Assembly (NCBI GenBank): GCA_963850915.1
Contig: CAWKND010000005.1
Coordinates: 310,001-374,000, forward strand
Source of the DNA: CAVTWH01 sp963850915
GTDB taxonomy: Bacteria > Actinomycetota > Actinomycetes > Mycobacteriales > Micromonosporaceae
DNA: 64,000 nt
Direction of reading: 5' to 3'
Made by a program: the position numbers and the translations under genes. Within the stretch, counting starts at the first letter, position 1. Each line of letters starts with the position of its first letter. Shown here piece after piece: positions 59,810 to 64,000 of the stretch. A model generated the notes under the pieces. It made no database searches. It was given only the letters and a program-made list of their open reading frames with translations, and was not told the origin of the DNA.

Positions 59810-60650
59810 CGTCATCCATGACATCGGCTACCAGCGCTACACGGGAGTACGCCTGGGGCGCGGGTACGCCGCCCGGTCGCTCTACACCCACGGCCTGCGA
59901 ACCGTCTTCGGGCTCGGCCGCTCCGCCAAGGCGAAGATCTTCCCGTGGGCCATGATCGCCGTGCTGATCCTGGTCGCCGTCATCGACATCGCGATCCGCG
60001 TGCTCGCCGGCGAGATGCCGATCTCCTACCTCAGTTTCTGCGACGACCTGACCGTCCCATTCCTGCTCTTCCTCGCCGCCACCGCACCGGAACTGGTCAG
60101 CCGGGACCTGCGCGACAACGTGCTGCCCCTCTACTTCTCCCGACCGCTGGCGCGCGCCGACTACGTCTGGGTGAAGCTCGGTGCGATGGTCAGCGGTCTG
60201 TGGCTGGTCTACGCGGGACCACTGACCCTGATCTTCGCGGCCGGACTGTTCACTGTGGACAGTTGGCATGCCCGGGCGAAGGAGTTGACCGACTACCTCG
60301 GCGGGCTTGGGCTGGCCGCCATCTACGCGCTCGTGTTCGGCGCCGTCGGCCTGCTGATCGCCTGCTGGCTGCGGCGGCGGATGGTGGCGGCCGCGCTGAT
60401 CGTCGGGTACACGCTGGTTACTTCGGCCGTCGGCTTCGCGGTCGGGCAGATCATCGGTGGTACCAATGGAAAAGCAATCGGCCAACTCTTCAGCCCGCCA
60501 ACGCTCGTGTTGGGGCTCAAAGAATGGATCTACCGGGTGCCGAACACCGACATCAACAACCTGGGGCCGGTCTTTCTCGTGGTGGCGCTGGCGCTCACCG
60601 GGGTAGCGGTCGGCCTGCTGCACCTGCGCTACCGGCGGGTGAGCGGATGA
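59796..60650 (+). CDS. ABC-2 type transporter permease
   Basis: 284 residues with six hydrophobic segments; VSRDLRDNVLPLYFSRPLARADYVWVKLG (in parts) is the coupling region typical of ABC-2 permeases. Starts 14 bp inside the ATPase gene and overlaps the second ATPase gene by 4 bp. With the first ATPase it probably exports a lipid-like or drug-like substrate. Confidence 0.85.
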   Translation: MQPASVIHDIGYQRYTGVRLGRGYAARSLYTHGLRTVFGLGRSAKAKIFPWAMIAVLILVAVIDIAIRVLAGEMPISYLSFCDDLTVPFLLFLAATAPELVSRDLRDNVLPLYFSRPLARADYVWVKLGAMVSGLWLVYAGPLTLIFAAGLFTVDSWHARAKELTDYLGGLGLAAIYALVFGAVGLLIACWLRRRMVAAALIVGYTLVTSAVGFAVGQIIGGTNGKAIGQLFSPPTLVLGLKEWIYRVPNTDINNLGPVFLVVALALTGVAVGLLHLRYRRVSG

Positions 60651-61558
60651 GCGCCATCGAACTCGCCGCGGTGACCCGCTGGTACGGCAACGTGGTGGCG
60701 GTCAACGACGTCACGATGACGCTGGCGCCCGGGGTAACCGGACTGCTCGGGCCGAACGGCGCGGGCAAGACGACGCTGCTGCACATGATGTCCGGGTTCC
60801 TGCCGCCCTCGCGCGGCAGCGTCACCATCGACGCCGTACCGACCTGGCGACACCCGGAGATCTACCGGAAGATCGGCCTGGTGGTCGAGCGCGAGGCGGT
60901 ACCCGGCTACCTCACCGGCCACGAATTCGTACTCGCCAGTGCGCGCCTGCACAAGCTGCGCCGCCCGGCGGTCGCCGCCCGCAGCGCCATCGAGCTGGTG
61001 GAGATGGCTGACGCGGCCGGACGCCGGATGGACACCTACTCCAAAGGCATGCGCCAGCGCATCCGGGTGGCTGCCGCGCTCGTCCACGACCCGGCGGTAC
61101 TGCTGCTCGACGAGCCGTTCAACGGGATGGATCCGCGGCAGCGGCTGCACATGCTGGAGCTGCTGCACAATCGGGGCTCGGCCGGATACACCGTGCTGTT
61201 CTCCTCGCACATCCTCGAAGAGGTCGAGCAGGTCTCCGGCACCGTGCAGGTGATGGTGGCCGGGCGGTTGGCCGCATCCGGGGATTTCCGGTCGATCCGC
61301 CGGTTGATGACCCACCGGCCACACGAGTTCGCGGTCGCCAGCAGTGACGACCGGCGGCTCGCGGTGGCGCTGATCGGCGAGGCGTCGGTGACCGGAGTCG
61401 AGGTGACGCCGGCCGGGTTGGCGGTACGCGCCAGTGACTACGGCGCGTTCACCCGGGCGTTCCCGCGCATCGCGGTACGCGAGGGGGTACGGGTGAGCCA
61501 GCTGCGCCCGTCGGACGAGTCCCTGGAAAGCGTCTTCACGTACCTGATCGCCCAGTAG
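60647..61558 (+). CDS. ABC transporter ATP-binding protein (second pair)
   Basis: 303 residues from ATG 60647 (ATGA overlap). Walker A GPNGAGKTT, signature YSKGMRQR, Walker B LLLLDEPFNGMDP, switch FSSHILEEVEQ. The last codons are part of a 12-bp direct duplication (gatcgcccagta, 61546-61570) that extends past the stop. Works with the following permease. Confidence 0.9.
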   Translation: MSAIELAAVTRWYGNVVAVNDVTMTLAPGVTGLLGPNGAGKTTLLHMMSGFLPPSRGSVTIDAVPTWRHPEIYRKIGLVVEREAVPGYLTGHEFVLASARLHKLRRPAVAARSAIELVEMADAAGRRMDTYSKGMRQRIRVAAALVHDPAVLLLDEPFNGMDPRQRLHMLELLHNRGSAGYTVLFSSHILEEVEQVSGTVQVMVAGRLAASGDFRSIRRLMTHRPHEFAVASSDDRRLAVALIGEASVTGVEVTPAGLAVRASDYGAFTRAFPRIAVREGVRVSQLRPSDESLESVFTYLIAQ

Positions 61559-61579
61559 ATCGCCCAGTAAGGGGCACCG

Positions 61580-62293
61580 ATGAATCTCACCGTCGCGCAA
61601 CTCACGCTGCGCAGCCTGCTCGGTCGCCGGCGGGTGTGGCTGCTGCTGCCACTGCCCGTCGTGCTGGTCGGATTGGCTCTGCTGGGCCATCTGCGCCACC
61701 CGCACCAGTCCGATTGGGTACTACCGGTGGTGGCTGGGCTCGGCTTCACCGTGGTGGTACCGATCCTGGCGCTGATCATCGGTACCAGCGTGGTCGGCTC
61801 CGAGATCGACGACGGTACGCTCGTGCACCTGCTCACCAAACCGTTGTCCCGCAGCGAAATCCTGCTCGCCAAGCTGGTGGTCGCGGTCGCTGTGACAGCG
61901 GTGGTGACCGGGGTGCCGATGTACGTGGCCGGCGCACTGGCTGGCGGCGCCCGGTTCGGCCTGGGGCTGGCGATCGGCGCACTGCTGGCCTCCGCGGCGT
62001 ACAACGCGCTCTTCGTGGCGCTGTCCGTGGTGTCCCGCCGGCCGGTACTGATCGGGCTGGCGTACATCCTGCTGTGGGAGGGCCTGCTCACCAACCTGCT
62101 CACCGGTACCCGGGTGCTCTCCGTCGAGCAGTACGCGCTCACGGTGGCCGCCCGGATCGGTGGCTCCGACCTGTTGTCGGCGCGGATGTCCGTGGTGACA
62201 GCGATCGTGATGGCAGCGGTGTTCGTGGTCGGCGGTACCCTGCTGGCGATCGACCGGCTGCGCTCCTTCACCGTCGCCGGCGAGACCAGCTGA
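61580..62293 (+). CDS. ABC-2 type transporter permease (second pair)
   Basis: 237 residues and about six hydrophobic segments; GSEIDDGTLVHLLTKPLSRSEILLAK (in parts) is the ABC-2 coupling segment. Follows its ATPase by 21 bp. The two pairs may form one heteromeric exporter or two with linked functions. Confidence 0.88.
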   Translation: MNLTVAQLTLRSLLGRRRVWLLLPLPVVLVGLALLGHLRHPHQSDWVLPVVAGLGFTVVVPILALIIGTSVVGSEIDDGTLVHLLTKPLSRSEILLAKLVVAVAVTAVVTGVPMYVAGALAGGARFGLGLAIGALLASAAYNALFVALSVVSRRPVLIGLAYILLWEGLLTNLLTGTRVLSVEQYALTVAARIGGSDLLSARMSVVTAIVMAAVFVVGGTLLAIDRLRSFTVAGETS

Positions 62294-62315
62294 GCTCTGT
62301 CGTCCGGGCGGGTGC

Positions 62316-63071
62316 TTACGAGGGGTAGCTCGTAACCGGCAGGTCGGCGCGGGTGGCCAGCCGGCCGAAGGCGCTGGCGTCGGCGAGCGCCGCGCCGCCC
62401 GGGTCGTTGTTGAAGTAGACGAAGACATCGTCGCGCCCGAACTCCGCTTCGATCCGGCGCACCCAGGAGGCCAGCGCGGTACGCCCGTAGCGTGGCCAGG
62501 GCGTCGCGCCGCCCTCGTGCAGCCGCAGGTACCCCCACGCGGCGGTACGCCACAGCGGCCCGAGTGGTCGCCCGCGACGATCCGCCCAGACCAGCGCCGC
62601 GGAGTGCCGCTCCAGTACCGCGCGGGTACTCCCGTCCCACCACGAATCGTGCCGTGGCTCGACCGCCACCCGTACCCCGCGTGGGAACCGGCTCAGCGCG
62701 TCGTCCAGCAGTCCCGCGTCCGCCCGCAGTGTCGGCGGCAGCTGGAGCAGTACCGGGCCGAGCCGGTCGCCCAGACCGGCTGCCCGGTCGAGGAACCGGG
62801 CCACCGGCTCGGCCGGATCGCGCAGACGCTTGATGTGCGTGAGGTAGCGGCTCATCTTGACGGCGAAGCAGAATCCGGTGCCGGTCTGCGCCCGCCAGTG
62901 CTCGAAGGTGGTGCGCTCGGGCAGCCGGTAGAAGGCGTTGTTCACCTCCACCGTGGCGAAGCGCTCGGCGTAGTGCGCGAGCCACTCGCGCTGCGGCAGG
63001 CCGGCCGGGTAGAGGGCGCCGCGCCAGTCACGGTACTGCCAGCCGGAGGTACCAAGCAGGATCATCTTCAC
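62316..63071 (-). CDS. DUF72 (YecE-like) family protein
   Basis: 251 residues: LLGTSGWQYRDWRGALYP at the start, FATVEVNNAFYRLP, FCFAVKMSRYLTHIKRL and VFVYFNNDPGGAA near the end are the DUF72 hallmarks. The fold is a TIM barrel; function unknown. ATG 63071 or 63065. Converges with the ABC genes. Confidence 0.92.
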   Translation of the reverse strand: MKMILLGTSGWQYRDWRGALYPAGLPQREWLAHYAERFATVEVNNAFYRLPERTTFEHWRAQTGTGFCFAVKMSRYLTHIKRLRDPAEPVARFLDRAAGLGDRLGPVLLQLPPTLRADAGLLDDALSRFPRGVRVAVEPRHDSWWDGSTRAVLERHSAALVWADRRGRPLGPLWRTAAWGYLRLHEGGATPWPRYGRTALASWVRRIEAEFGRDDVFVYFNNDPGGAALADASAFGRLATRADLPVTSYPS

Positions 63072-63174
63072 GGCCTACCCGGTTGTCCGTCGGAGAAACG
63101 CTAGGTCCGCCAGAAAAGCCATGCCCACCAAACCTTGCCGGGCGGGAATCCGTCGTCCGGTGCAGGATGACCTG

Positions 63175-63699
63175 ATGACGAGCGTGCCCGGAGCCGGCGA
63201 GGAGAGCGAGTTCGAGCGCCGCAACCGTAACTTCGCCGAACTGCTGCAGGAACTGCGGGTGGCGCAGACCGGCGTACAGATCCTCTTCGCGTTCCTGTTG
63301 ACCCTGCCGTTCAGTAGCCGGGCCGACCTGTTGACCGGAGTCAACCGGGTGGCCTACGTGGTCACTCTGGTGGCCGCCGCGGCCGCGACCGCCTTCCTGA
63401 TCGCGCCGGTCAGCTACCACCGCATCGTGTTCCGCGAGGGGCGCAAGCCGGAGGTACTCGCGATCGCCTCCCGGCTGGCCCAGTTGGGGCTGGTGGCGTT
63501 GCTGGTCTCGTTGGTCGGCGCGCTCTTCCTGGCCATCGACGTGGTGGTCGGCGAGCCGGTGGTGGCCATCGTCACCGGGCTGGTCGCGGGGCTGTACGTG
63601 ACCGTGTGGTACCTGTTGCCGCTGTTCAACCGGCACCGGATCCGGGTGCGGCTGGGCGACGGTCCGGAGGAGCAGCTGGTACGGGAGCGCGACCGCTGA
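63175..63699 (+). CDS. DUF6328-like small membrane protein
   Basis: 174 residues from ATG 63175, with AGGATG nearby as a weak ribosome site. RNRNFAELLQELRVAQTGVQILFAFLLTLPF at the start (in parts) and four hydrophobic segments are typical of the DUF6328 family. A conserved SYHRIVFREG loop lies between helices 2 and 3. Function unknown. Confidence 0.85.
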   Translation: MTSVPGAGEESEFERRNRNFAELLQELRVAQTGVQILFAFLLTLPFSSRADLLTGVNRVAYVVTLVAAAAATAFLIAPVSYHRIVFREGRKPEVLAIASRLAQLGLVALLVSLVGALFLAIDVVVGEPVVAIVTGLVAGLYVTVWYLLPLFNRHRIRVRLGDGPEEQLVRERDR

Positions 63700-64000
63700 G
63701 GCTCCGTGCCCTCCTGCGCGGGTACTGTTCCGCCGCTCCGGTTGCCGACGAGCGAATGCGAGGTACGGTCAGGTAGGGGCAGCGTGTGCGATCCTCCTCC
63801 CGTGCCCGGCCCGCATCCTGGGCGAGCCTTGCGCCGCAAGACCCGCGCCAGCCTCGGCCCGCCGCGATGCCGCCAGCCCGCCGAGGGCCGGAAGTCATTG
63901 CGGGACAGGCATTCGCGGGACAGGGATCATGCGACAGGTACCCGTGACAGGTACTGCGGGACAAGCATTCGGACGGTGATGGCGACGAAGTACGAGACGA
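63700..64000. other. Terminal intergenic region with 15-bp-period repeats
   Basis: No supported gene. From about 63899 to 63972, units related to gcgggacaggcattc recur with roughly 15-bp period. An ATG at 63979 opens a frame (MATKYET) that runs off the window edge; too short to call. Confidence 0.55.

Noticed and set aside
1..64000. tRNA, rRNA, riboswitch or integrase/attachment sites
   Set aside because: None found: no CCA-ended cloverleaf, conserved rRNA stretch, riboswitch core or integrase motif was recognised by reading.

Overview
The window is a chromosomal segment of a very high-GC actinomycete. Supporting evidence is the GC-rich third codon positions, many GTG starts, translationally coupled ATGA/GTGA junctions, an F420-type luciferase-like oxidoreductase, a SigE-type ECF sigma factor, DUF222/HNH and LacI regulators beside secreted glycosidases with CBM2 and ricin-type modules. 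The tetranucleotide GTAC is strikingly common, forcing otherwise rare GTA, GGT, CGT and AGT codons. I lean towards Micromonosporaceae, but that is inference. No rRNA, tRNA or CRISPR was recognised.

Layout. 1-7185: a coupled operon for a surface polysaccharide, comprising a GT2-GtrA-HprK-like fusion (cut by the window edge), a BcsA-like synthase, a GT39 transferase, a GH5 protein whose halves are in circularly permuted order, and a membrane-anchored protein. 7226-10168: secreted multidomain metallophosphoesterase. 10209-11907: divergent M56 peptidase/BlaI pair. 11998-18570: polysaccharide-degradation block with a frame-broken GH18 chitinase, two LacI regulators, a CE4 deacetylase and a GH10 xylanase; three 15-bp TCGAAA-N3-TTTCGA-like sites link the xylanase and both regulators. 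18586-20404: EamA exporter and small proteins. 20615-30480: redox and sugar metabolism (NDH-2, zwf, GMC oxidoreductase, GH15, cyclase family protein, Na+/H+ antiporter). 30573-34370: GNAT, a decayed ISL3 transposase, a methyltransferase and a DUF222/HNH gene; the transposase and HNH parts are poor in GTAC, suggesting acquired DNA. 34503-37012: cydAB, with cydA frame-broken near its end.

37240-40860: a giant MalT/LAL-type regulator whose frame changes twice, both times inside 15-bp tandem repeats. 41030-45826: DHA2 exporter, MmcQ-like protein, a winged-helix regulator with its membrane partner, and an ECF sigma factor with a membrane protein. 45956-50955: AI-2E permease, HAD-like protein, hydrolase, and a uronate-type SDR coupled to a ManD-like dehydratase. 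51038-58735: secreted purple-acid-phosphatase-like enzyme, barrel enzyme, LLM oxidoreductase, membrane protein, DUF5995, SGNH hydrolase and a GH46 chitosanase preceded by a remarkable promoter repeat. 58853-63699: two ABC ATPase/permease pairs, DUF72 and DUF6328-like proteins.

A theme that runs through the whole window is short direct repeats of 13-16 bp, mostly 15 bp, in linkers, gene ends, 5' leaders and promoters. At the LAL regulator they coincide with frame changes; at the chitosanase they multiply a TTGACA promoter element.
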